Positions 1 through 6,139 of a stretch of 17,788 nucleotides of DNA are shown one piece after another. A model generated the notes under the pieces. The model did not search any database. It worked only from the letters and a program-made list of their open reading frames with translations, and was not told the DNA's origin. The position numbers and the translations under genes are program-made. Numbering within the stretch: the first letter of the stretch is position 1; every line of letters begins with the position of its first letter. Source of the DNA: a bacterium (lineage in GTDB: Bacteria > Planctomycetota > UBA1135 > UBA2386); NCBI GenBank assembly GCA_011051855.1, contig DRKG01000280.1:1-17788 (forward strand), written 5' to 3'.

Positions 1-876
1 GTAGCTCGGCGCGTCGGCGGTGTATGGCGCCACCGCGACGTCGGCCGCCTGCAGCACCGAAGGAACCCGTTCGTGCGGCACCGACTCGGTGTGCACGATC
101 GCGCCGTCGGCATCGGCGACCGCCCGCCGCACGCGCTCCCGCTCCGGGCCATCGCCGACGATCCACAGCCCGCAGGTCGGCCAGCGGCGGCGCAACGCCG
201 CGAAGGCGTCGAGCAAGAAGCCGATGCCGTGCCAGGGTTTGAGCGAACCGAGAAACACCATCGTCGGGCGACCCTGCAGCGACGCCGGCCGCGTGAGCTT
301 CGGGGCGTCGGCGAAGCGCGCGAGGTCGGCGCCGTTGCCGAGCACCTCGACCCGATCGGCCCGAACACCTTCCCGCACCAGTTCGTCGGCGAGCGCGTGG
401 GATACCGCCAAGACCTTGTCGGCACCCTGCATCACGTCGCGGCACACGCCGCGCGCAGCGTGCTGCAGCCCGAGATGCCGGAACCGCGCCGCCTCGCGCC
501 ACAGCGGGGCGTTGGCTTCGACCACGAACGGGACGCCGAGGGCGCGCGCATGCAGCAGCCCGGCCAGACCGAACAGCGACAAGCGCTCGTAGACGGCGCG
601 GTGCGGCCCGCAGTCCTGCAAGGCTGCAAGCATCGCCTCGGCGTGTGCGATCTGACGCAGTTCCCCGGCCAACCCGCGCGCCCGCTCGGGCGCGACGAAC
701 TGGGCCCGGTGTGGCCGAAAGCCCGCGAGCGACCCCGCGCGCGCGACCACGACGTCGAGCGCGACCCCGACCCGGTGCAGCGCCGTCGCCATGGCGCGCA
801 GGTGCACCGAGGCGCCCTTGTGGCCGTCCGGAGGAATGCCGGGGTCGGCACAGAGGAACGCGACGCGGTCGTCCAT
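1..876 (-). CDS. GT4-type glycosyltransferase, 3' end cut by window edge
   Basis: Predicted cytoplasmic glycosyltransferase moving a nucleotide-activated sugar onto a glycan or lipid acceptor; the acceptor cannot be told. The first 292 codons are visible. The N-terminal Rossmann half begins MDDRVAFLCADPGIPPDGHK and contains GASVHLRAMATAL, typical of GT4/GT1 enzymes that bind an acceptor under a glycine-rich loop. The second half starts near the linker GNGADLARF and MVFLGSLKPWHG, the usual GT-B hinge and donor-domain entry, followed by WIVGDGPER. The expected EX7E donor motif would lie beyond the left edge. The start ATG at 874-876 shares its A with the TGA of the upstream glycosyltransferase (TGATG), so translation is probably coupled; a GAGGGG sits about 8 nt upstream. 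It is the last visible gene of a three-glycosyltransferase run. Family assignment is firm, substrate unknown. Confidence 0.88.
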   Translation of the reverse strand, partial: MDDRVAFLCADPGIPPDGHKGASVHLRAMATALHRVGVALDVVVARAGSLAGFRPHRAQFVAPERARGLAGELRQIAHAEAMLAALQDCGPHRAVYERLSLFGLAGLLHARALGVPFVVEANAPLWREAARFRHLGLQHAARGVCRDVMQGADKVLAVSHALADELVREGVRADRVEVLGNGADLARFADAPKLTRPASLQGRPTMVFLGSLKPWHGIGFLLDAFAALRRRWPTCGLWIVGDGPERERVRRAVADADGAIVHTESVPHERVPSVLQAADVAVAPYTADAPSY

Positions 877-2105
877 CACCTCTGCCCCTCGGCGGCGGCA
901 ACCGCCCCTTCGAAGTGTTCGCGCAGCCGGCCGACGTTCTTCTCCAGGTCGAACAACTCCTCGGCGCGCTCGCGCCCGACCACGGCCAGACGGTCGCGCC
1001 GGCCCGGATCCAGCCAGAGTTGCTCGATCGCGGCGGCCAGCGCGCCTTCGTCCCCGATCGGCGTCAGCAGGCCGGCACGGCCGTGGTCGACGATCTCCTC
1101 GACACCGCCGACGGCGGTGCTGATCACCGGCAGCCCCTGTGCCAACGCTTCGAGCAGAACCGTCGGCAACGCATCGCGGTTGCCGTCCTCCCCGATGCGG
1201 CACGGCAGCACGAACAACGTCGCCTGTTGCATCAGTCGGCGCACATCGTCCTGGTTCCTGAGCCCGACGAACTCAACCTCCGACAGGCCGAGGCGATCCC
1301 GCTGCGCGAGCAGTCGCACGCGTTCCTCGCCGTCGCCGACGATCCGGCACGGCGGCCGCAGACCGTGCGCGGACAACTGCGCGAGCGCGTCGAGCAAATG
1401 GTGGAAGCCCTTCTTCTCGACGAGGCGCCCGACCCCGAGCACGAACGGCTCGGCCGGCTGCCTGCGATCGCGCGGATGGAACAGTTCGGTATCGACGCCG
1501 TTGTAGAGCACCCGCAGGTCGATCGGACGCTCGCCGGCGAGTTCGCTCTCGATCCACCGGCGGTTGGCCTCGCACACCGTGACCGCGAAGGCCGCCGGGC
1601 CGAGCAGCGACCGGAACACGTCCGGGTCGATGCCGGTGCGATAGATGTCCTTGGCGTGGCAGGTGACGCTGAACGGCAGGCGGGCGAACGCACCGGCCGC
1701 GCGAGCGACGTTGGCCGCGACGGTCGCGAAGTGCGCGTGCAGGTGCTGCACGCCGTGCTGGCGCGCAATCGCGGCGACGTCGAAGCCCTGGCCGAGAACC
1801 TGGAACGTATCCGGCCGCTCGGCCGCCAGCAGATGGTCGAGCTGGTCGAGCACCGCCGGCGCCAACTCGGCGAGCCGCGCGCGTTCGCCGCGCAGATGCT
1901 GCGACCACGCCTCGGCCTTGCGCGGTGGCACGTAGACGACCGGCCGCTGCAGGTCGGCGAGGCCGCGGTGGAACACGCCGCAGTCGGGCTTGTTGAGTGA
2001 GAACACCGTCACCTCGACCCCCTGCCGCTGCAGCGCCAGGATCTCGTTGAGGATGAACGTCTCCGACGCGCGCGGGAACTTCTTCAGGACGTAGCCGACG
2101 TGCAT
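876..2105 (-). CDS. GT4-type glycosyltransferase (WcaL-like, exopolysaccharide type)
   Basis: Predicted cytoplasmic retaining glycosyltransferase of the GT-B fold, 409 residues, a normal length for family GT4. The N-terminus MHVGYVLKKFPRASETFILN (residues 1-20) is the signature of colanic-acid WcaL-like enzymes, where KFP.xSETFI precedes the acceptor-binding domain. HLHAHFATVAANVA (121-134) is the conserved HAHF segment. The donor domain opens at LYNGVDTELFHP (200-211) and VLGVGRLVEKKGF (222-234), then IVGDGEE (255-261), and ends with E306 to E319 and EALAQGLPVISTAVGG (319-334), the EX7E-type donor loop. I chose the ATG at 2103-2105 over a longer open frame because it gives the canonical N-terminus and has a strong Shine-Dalgarno 5 nt upstream. 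It lies 10 nt after the COG4671-like gene and overlaps the next gene by one base. Sugar and acceptor are unknown. Confidence 0.93.
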   Translation of the reverse strand: MHVGYVLKKFPRASETFILNEILALQRQGVEVTVFSLNKPDCGVFHRGLADLQRPVVYVPPRKAEAWSQHLRGERARLAELAPAVLDQLDHLLAAERPDTFQVLGQGFDVAAIARQHGVQHLHAHFATVAANVARAAGAFARLPFSVTCHAKDIYRTGIDPDVFRSLLGPAAFAVTVCEANRRWIESELAGERPIDLRVLYNGVDTELFHPRDRRQPAEPFVLGVGRLVEKKGFHHLLDALAQLSAHGLRPPCRIVGDGEERVRLLAQRDRLGLSEVEFVGLRNQDDVRRLMQQATLFVLPCRIGEDGNRDALPTVLLEALAQGLPVISTAVGGVEEIVDHGRAGLLTPIGDEGALAAAIEQLWLDPGRRDRLAVVGRERAEELFDLEKNVGRLREHFEGAVAAAEGQR

Positions 2106-2110
2106 GGCGG

Positions 2111-2117
2111 CCCCCTC
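2111..2117 (-). promoter_or_regulatory. Shine-Dalgarno GAGGGGG
   Basis: On the minus strand this reads GAGGGGG, 5 nt before the ATG at 2105. It overlaps the TGA stop of the upstream glycosyltransferase. It fixes the start of the WcaL-like gene and suggests reinitiation by ribosomes finishing the upstream gene. Confidence 0.7.
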
Positions 2118-3333
2118 AACTGCGCGCGCCGCGGGCGGCGACGCTCGGGTTGTGGCGGCGGTCACGCCGCTCGAGCAACAGGTTGGCGGCGATCTGCGCC
2201 CCGCGACAACGCAGCGGTCCGGTGGCCTCATCGCCCGCGACGGACAGCGCCGGGCGGGCGAGGCTGCGCTCGATCGCGGCCGCGAGGACGTGGGGGTCGC
2301 GCGCCTGCGCCGGCTCGACCAGATCGAGCGCCGCGAGTTCCTGCAGGCGGCGGCAGCGAACGAGTTGTTCCCGCCGCGGCGCCGTGCGCGGCACCGCCAA
2401 CAGGCGAACCCCGCTCGCCAGACACTCGTAGACGGTGTTGTAACCGCCCATGCCGACGACCAGGTCGCTGGCCATGCGCAGGCCCTGCATGTCGCGGCTG
2501 CTGCGCAGCAATGTGATCCGGGGTTCGCGCTCGACCGCCAGTCGCAGCGAGCGGAACGCATCTTCGGCAAGCAGCGGCCCGGCGACGATCGTCGCGCGCA
2601 GATCGCGCGAACGCAGCGGTCCGCGCAAGGCCGCAGTCGCGCTGCGCAGCAGTTCGTAGCCGTCCTCGCCCCCGCCGGTGGTCACCAGCACGTGCCGCAG
2701 GTCGTTCTCGCGCCGACGCGGCGCTGCCATCTGCGCCTCCGGCGCCACCACGGCGCCGGTGAACAGCGCCTTCCGCGCGACGTCGTCGGGGAACCCGTAC
2801 TCGGTCAGCGGGTCGAACACCTCGCGGTCGCCGTAGACGAACAGATCGTCGTAGCATTGGCGCATGTGCTCGAACGCATCGTTGTCGCGCAGCTCGCGCC
2901 GCGCGGCGACCGGCTCGTCGAGCACGTCGCGCAGTCCCAGCACGACGCGGGTGCGCAGGCCTTCGTGCTGCAGCCGTCGCAACACCGGCAACAGTTCGCC
3001 GCCCGGCCCACACGGCGAATGGTCGACCAGGAACACGTCCGGACGGAACGCGCGCACGGTCGCGGTGATCAGGTCGCTGCGCAGCTCGGTCACCGCCCCG
3101 AAGGTCAGGTCGAGTCGGCGGGACACGTAGGCGCCGGCCTCGTCCTTGCCGATCGACGGCAACTTGACCAGATCACATCGCTCGGGCAGCGGGAACACTT
3201 CGGGCACCGGCGACCCGGTCAGGCACAGCACCTGCGCGTGCGGGCTCGCCGACACCAGCGCCCGCGCCATCGTCACGCTGCGACGAAGGTGGCCGAGACC
3301 GACGGAGTCGTGGCTGTAGGTGAGGATGCGCAT
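2116..3333 (-). CDS. Predicted glycosyltransferase, COG4671/MurG-like
   Basis: Cytoplasmic GT-B fold glycosyltransferase, 405 residues, resembling the predicted glycosyltransferase group COG4671 and distantly MurG. The N-terminus MRILTYSHDSVGLGHLRRSV (1-20) carries the GxGHLRR acceptor-domain loop. FLVDHSPCGPGGELLP follows in the first domain. The second domain has HVLVTTGGGEDGYELL and, near the C-terminus, VVGMGGYNTVYECLASG, the GGYNT-type donor loop seen in MurG and UDP-glycosyltransferases. I chose the ATG at 3331-3333 over a GTG at 3378 because it starts directly at the first beta strand; neither has a clear Shine-Dalgarno. It is the first gene of the glycosyltransferase run, with a 162-nt leader (3334-3495) behind the mutase gene in which I see no convincing promoter or terminator. 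The final ~20 residues are arginine-rich and look unstructured. Substrate unknown. Confidence 0.88.
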   Translation of the reverse strand: MRILTYSHDSVGLGHLRRSVTMARALVSASPHAQVLCLTGSPVPEVFPLPERCDLVKLPSIGKDEAGAYVSRRLDLTFGAVTELRSDLITATVRAFRPDVFLVDHSPCGPGGELLPVLRRLQHEGLRTRVVLGLRDVLDEPVAARRELRDNDAFEHMRQCYDDLFVYGDREVFDPLTEYGFPDDVARKALFTGAVVAPEAQMAAPRRRENDLRHVLVTTGGGEDGYELLRSATAALRGPLRSRDLRATIVAGPLLAEDAFRSLRLAVEREPRITLLRSSRDMQGLRMASDLVVGMGGYNTVYECLASGVRLLAVPRTAPRREQLVRCRRLQELAALDLVEPAQARDPHVLAAAIERSLARPALSVAGDEATGPLRCRGAQIAANLLLERRDRRHNPSVAARGARS

Positions 3334-3495
3334 GGGGGCGAGGCGGGCGAGCGGCCGGGTCGTTCTGGCGGGCAACACGTGCCGTGCAGGTCAATCCGCG
3401 TGCCGCATCCGCGCGCACCGCCGACCGTCGGAAAGCCGGACAGATCGCGTGCGGAAACCGGGCGCCCCCTATGCGTCGGACCGCATTTCGTAAAA

Positions 3496-4251
3496 CTAGA
3501 TCGCGCAGCCTGATACCGGCACGCCATCCGGCGGCGGAAAGCGCCAGGCCAGGTACTCGCAGTTGCCCAGGAGGCGTTCCGGCAGGCGCGGATCGAGCGC
3601 GCCAAGGGGACCTGCGGCCGCCGTCCGGAGCGAGCCCGCGAGCAACCGCCGCTCGATGGCCCGCAGCGAGATCGCGTGCCCGACGACCAGCACCCGGCGA
3701 CCGGCGAGCAGCGCCGGCAGCAACCGCTCACGCCAAACGGCATCGACGCGATCGGCCAGCCCGGCCAGCGACTCGCCGAGCGGCGGCGCGGCGAGTCCGC
3801 GATAACGGGCATCGGTCCGCGGGTCATCCCGCGAACCCTTCGCCGCCGGCGGTGGTGGCGCGTGCCAGTCCCGGCGGAACGCGCGCACGACGTCGACGCC
3901 GAAGCGCCGCTTGCACTCGTCCTTGGCCAGCCCCTGGAAGGCGCCGCAGTGGCGTTCGTTGAGTCGCCAGTCGCACACCGGCACCAAATCCCGCCCGAGG
4001 GCGCGCACGATCTCGACGGCGGTCGCCTGCGCACGCTGCAGCGCCGAACAGAACACCGCGTCGAACGCCTCGCCGGCGCGCCGCAGTTCAGCTCCGAGCA
4101 GACGCGCCTGTTCGACTCCGCGCACGGTCAGCGGCGGATCGCGCCAACCGGTGAACTGCCCGCGGGCGTTGGCGACGCTCTCGCCGTGACGCACCAGCAC
4201 CAGGCGGGCGCGCGCACAAGCCGCTGGATCCGGGTCCGATGGCGTAGCCAC
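3496..4251 (-). CDS. gpmA: Phosphoglycerate mutase, histidine phosphatase superfamily
   Basis: Likely interconverts 3-phosphoglycerate and 2-phosphoglycerate through a phosphohistidine intermediate (dPGM type, glycolysis, cytosol). The 251 residues fit the family. Seen: LVLVRHGESVAN (17-28) with phospho-acceptor H22, FTGWRDPPLT (33-42) which is the dPGM-specific FTGW.D..LT block, SALQRAQAT (69-77), LNERHCGAFQGLAK (97-110) with general acid E99, PPLGESLAGLADRV (156-169), and the second histidine H192 in VVGHAISLRAIERRL. Two oddities: the usual GHGNSLRAL is GHAISLRAI, and NERHYG has Cys for Tyr. The start is a GTG with no visible Shine-Dalgarno; no other start preserves the first strand. The stop is TAG. 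A broad-specificity phosphatase is possible, but the FTGW and NERH blocks favour a mutase. The symbol rests on family resemblance. Confidence 0.85.
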   Translation of the reverse strand: MATPSDPDPAACARARLVLVRHGESVANARGQFTGWRDPPLTVRGVEQARLLGAELRRAGEAFDAVFCSALQRAQATAVEIVRALGRDLVPVCDWRLNERHCGAFQGLAKDECKRRFGVDVVRAFRRDWHAPPPPAAKGSRDDPRTDARYRGLAAPPLGESLAGLADRVDAVWRERLLPALLAGRRVLVVGHAISLRAIERRLLAGSLRTAAAGPLGALDPRLPERLLGNCEYLAWRFPPPDGVPVSGCAI

Positions 4252-4264
4252 ACCCGCAGTCTAG

Positions 4265-4457
4265 CCCGATCTATGCATGAAGCAGCGCCCCCGGTGCGTG
4301 CAATCCGCGTTCAGACAAGGAAGGCGACTGCAGAAGCGCAGGCGTGGCCGTGGCCACGCCGAGCATTCTGCCAAGGAGTTCGCGGAGCGAACGGACGCTG
4401 CAGGCGGCCGCCTGACGCCGCATGGGCGTGGATCGTGCGTGCCGGGGGTGCTGGTTC
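4265..4457 (+). repeat. Structured dispersed repeat, copy 1 (with 47-nt extra segment)
   Basis: Direct copy of the element at 13648-13801. The common core is 4284-4452, beginning AGCGCCCCCGGTGCGTGCAA and ending GTGCCGGGGGTGCT. Compared with copy 2 it has exactly 47 extra nt at 4373-4419, holding a hairpin GTTCGC-gga-GCGAAC (4378-4392) and a 14-nt perfect palindrome CAGGCGGCCGCCTG (4401-4414). Its inner stem (4330-4349 against 4352-4371) is interrupted by five changed bases near the right arm. The left flank CCCGATCTATGCATGAA (4265-4281) is the near-inverse of the right flank of copy 2, so this copy keeps the outer left terminus while its right one has diverged. It lies 22 nt after the serine hydrolase stop and just before the mutase gene, so it could also end transcription of the former, though no T-tract follows. 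Confidence 0.85.
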
Positions 4458-4478
4458 TCAGGGGCAAGATCAGCTCAC

Positions 4479-5837
4479 TCACCGATCCCGTCGGAACTCA
4501 CGACCCACGACCGACACACTCCGGACCGACTTCTTGCTGGGACGATCTAGCACAAGCGCGGTCTCGTCAGTCCACTCGTAGAGAAGCACGCCTCCTTCGT
4601 CATCGGCGCCCAGGACCGCACGAGTTACGGGGCCATTGGGCCGTGACCAGTAGATGCGAGCGCGCATCACGATGCCGTCGGGCTCGATCACGAGCTCGGC
4701 GCCCCGCTCGTCTACGTACCGGCCGGCGATCGCTTTCGCCAGTGCTTCATCGACAGGGCGCGGAGGTTTCACGATCGTTGGCGGATCACCGAAGAGGATC
4801 TCCTCAAGCCCCTGTGCAACGCGCGTTACAGGGAGGTCGTCGCGGTTGCACAACACGAACAGGCAGCCATCCTCAAGCGGGAAACGGCGTACGTCACAGA
4901 CGAAGCCCCGCACCGACCCGCTGTGTGACTGCACGAGCCTTCCACTCTTCCTCTTTTTCACGTACCACCCCAGCGCGTAGTCACTCAGGCCTGGTTCAAA
5001 CACCTCCGCCTTCGCATTGGCGTCGAGCACTTCATCGCCTCGCAGAGCTCGGTCCCATCGCCACAGATCCCAGACGCTTGTGACCACGCCCCCCATGCCC
5101 CGATACTGGAAACCATAGCTGCCGTACGGATGCTCGAGCGCAGAACGAGACGCGCCGCGGGATGATCGGCCGACTGCGACTGTTACGCCCCGTGGAGCCT
5201 TGTCCCCCGTGAAGCACGTTGAGCCCATCCCCGCGGGGGCGAAGAGGTTCTCCTTGCAGAACGTCACATAATCCTCGCGGGAGGCGCGCGCGATGACCTC
5301 GCTCAGCAAGGCATAGCCCTGGTTCCAGTACTCGAAGTGCGTCCCGGGAGGGTGGATGGGCCCTCCACGCAGGAAATGCCGGAGAACCGCCTTCAGGCTG
5401 CTGCCGCCCCCCATCGAGTTGGTGCCTGGGATGCCAGAAGTGTGTTGCAGCAGGTGCCGCACGGTGATCGCCCGGCAGTCTTTCGGCACGCCAGGCAAGC
5501 AGTCGGCGATTCCGTCGTCCAGGCCCAACTTGCCCTGCATGACGAGCTGCATCACGGCAGCGGCAGTGAACTGCTTGGTGGCCGAAGCTATCTCGAACAA
5601 AGTCGCGGGCGTAAGTGGGACCTTGCCTTTCAAGTCAGCGCTCCCCACTCCAAGGGCCGCGACGACCTCGCCCTCCTTGGCCGCCAGCACCGTGCCGCTG
5701 AATCCCACCGACTCAGCGGCCCGGACCCATTCGACGATGCGCTGACCGACCTTACCGATGACGAGGTCGGCATCCTCGTCCTGTGCCATGAGCACGCTGG
5801 CGAGAATAGGTACAAAAACGGTCGTGAGTGCATTCAT
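4479..5837 (-). CDS. Exported serine hydrolase, class C beta-lactamase family
   Basis: Predicted extracytoplasmic serine hydrolase (beta-lactamase/transpeptidase-like; family members include esterases and D-amino-acid peptidases). 452 residues. Residues 1-18 are a signal peptide (MNALTTVFVPILASVLMA, then QDED). The three active-site elements are present: SATK at 85-88 (nucleophile S85, base K88), YWN at 170-172 (YxN), and HSG at 305-307 (KTG equivalent). HLLQHTSGI (128-136) is typical of the family. Residues after about 345 form a separate C-terminal domain, probably a lipocalin-like beta domain. I chose the ATG at 5835-5837, not an upstream in-frame start, because it has a GGAG 7 nt upstream and a proper signal peptide. 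The gene stands alone, divergent from the PVC-type gene. Sampled 60-base lines in it are 57-67% GC, against 68-78% in its neighbours. Whether it degrades beta-lactams cannot be told. Confidence 0.88.
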   Translation of the reverse strand: MNALTTVFVPILASVLMAQDEDADLVIGKVGQRIVEWVRAAESVGFSGTVLAAKEGEVVAALGVGSADLKGKVPLTPATLFEIASATKQFTAAAVMQLVMQGKLGLDDGIADCLPGVPKDCRAITVRHLLQHTSGIPGTNSMGGGSSLKAVLRHFLRGGPIHPPGTHFEYWNQGYALLSEVIARASREDYVTFCKENLFAPAGMGSTCFTGDKAPRGVTVAVGRSSRGASRSALEHPYGSYGFQYRGMGGVVTSVWDLWRWDRALRGDEVLDANAKAEVFEPGLSDYALGWYVKKRKSGRLVQSHSGSVRGFVCDVRRFPLEDGCLFVLCNRDDLPVTRVAQGLEEILFGDPPTIVKPPRPVDEALAKAIAGRYVDERGAELVIEPDGIVMRARIYWSRPNGPVTRAVLGADDEGGVLLYEWTDETALVLDRPSKKSVRSVSVVGREFRRDR

Positions 5838-5844
5838 GAGACTT

Positions 5845-5848
5845 CTCC
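5845..5848 (-). promoter_or_regulatory. Shine-Dalgarno GGAG of the serine hydrolase gene
   Basis: Minus-strand GGAG with 7 nt to the ATG at 5837. It decides the start in favour of the signal-peptide form over longer open-frame versions beginning up to 5963. Confidence 0.7.
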
Positions 5849-5892
5849 GAGTGATCAGTAGCCCGTCCAACGTCTTGCCGATCAGCCGCCGC

Positions 5893-5913
5893 CGGAGGCG
5901 GAGGCGGAGGCGG
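5893..5913. repeat. Hexanucleotide tandem repeat (CGGAGG)x3.5
   Basis: CGGAGG repeated three and a half times, preceded immediately by GCCGCCGCC so that the two parts can fold back on each other. It lies 56-76 nt upstream of the serine hydrolase ATG and probably within its leader or promoter. Copy number could vary by slippage. Confidence 0.85.
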
Positions 5914-6123
5914 CAGTTCCCCGTTCCCATCAGTTCTCGACTCTCCATCAAGCCAACACGCATTCGACTGTACGGATTCGGGGAGACAAGTCAAGCAACC
6001 GTGCGCGGCCGTTCGACGCAGGCACTCGCCCCACGCACGTCGCCGGTCACGATCGACGACTTGAACGTGCAGAGCTGCCCCGCGAACGTCGGATGCGACC
6101 GGTGAGCAGGCCTCGCACCCCGC

Positions 6124-6129
6124 TACACT
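6124..6129 (+). promoter_or_regulatory. Possible -10 element TACACT for the PVC-type gene
   Basis: TACACT lies 10 nt before the ATG at 6140 and resembles TATAAT (4 of 6). No Shine-Dalgarno is visible before that ATG. If real, the transcript would be leaderless or nearly so. No good -35 hexamer lies at the right distance, so this is weak. Confidence 0.22.
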
Positions 6130-6139
6130 CGCAGCACGC

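Larger units (their letters stand above)
5838..6139. other. Divergent intergenic region, serine hydrolase / PVC-type gene
   Basis: About 300 nt between two divergent starts, so it must hold both promoters. It contains the Shine-Dalgarno of the serine hydrolase, a GGAGGC tandem repeat at 5893-5913, and a moderately AT-richer stretch around 5940-6000. I see no confident paired -35/-10 elements, no RNA gene and no convincing small reading frame. Confidence 0.6.

Noticed and set aside
645..3513. Long plus-strand open frames opposite the glycosyltransferases (for example 645-2000 and 2104-3513)
   Set aside because: Their translations are Arg/Ala/Pro/Gln-rich with no family motifs, and the minus strand carries clearly conserved enzymes. 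These are normal antisense frames of high-GC coding DNA.
5838..5963. 42-residue extension of the serine hydrolase
   Set aside because: It is translated from the GGAGGC repeat region (LRLRLRRRL) and would precede a good signal peptide and Shine-Dalgarno.
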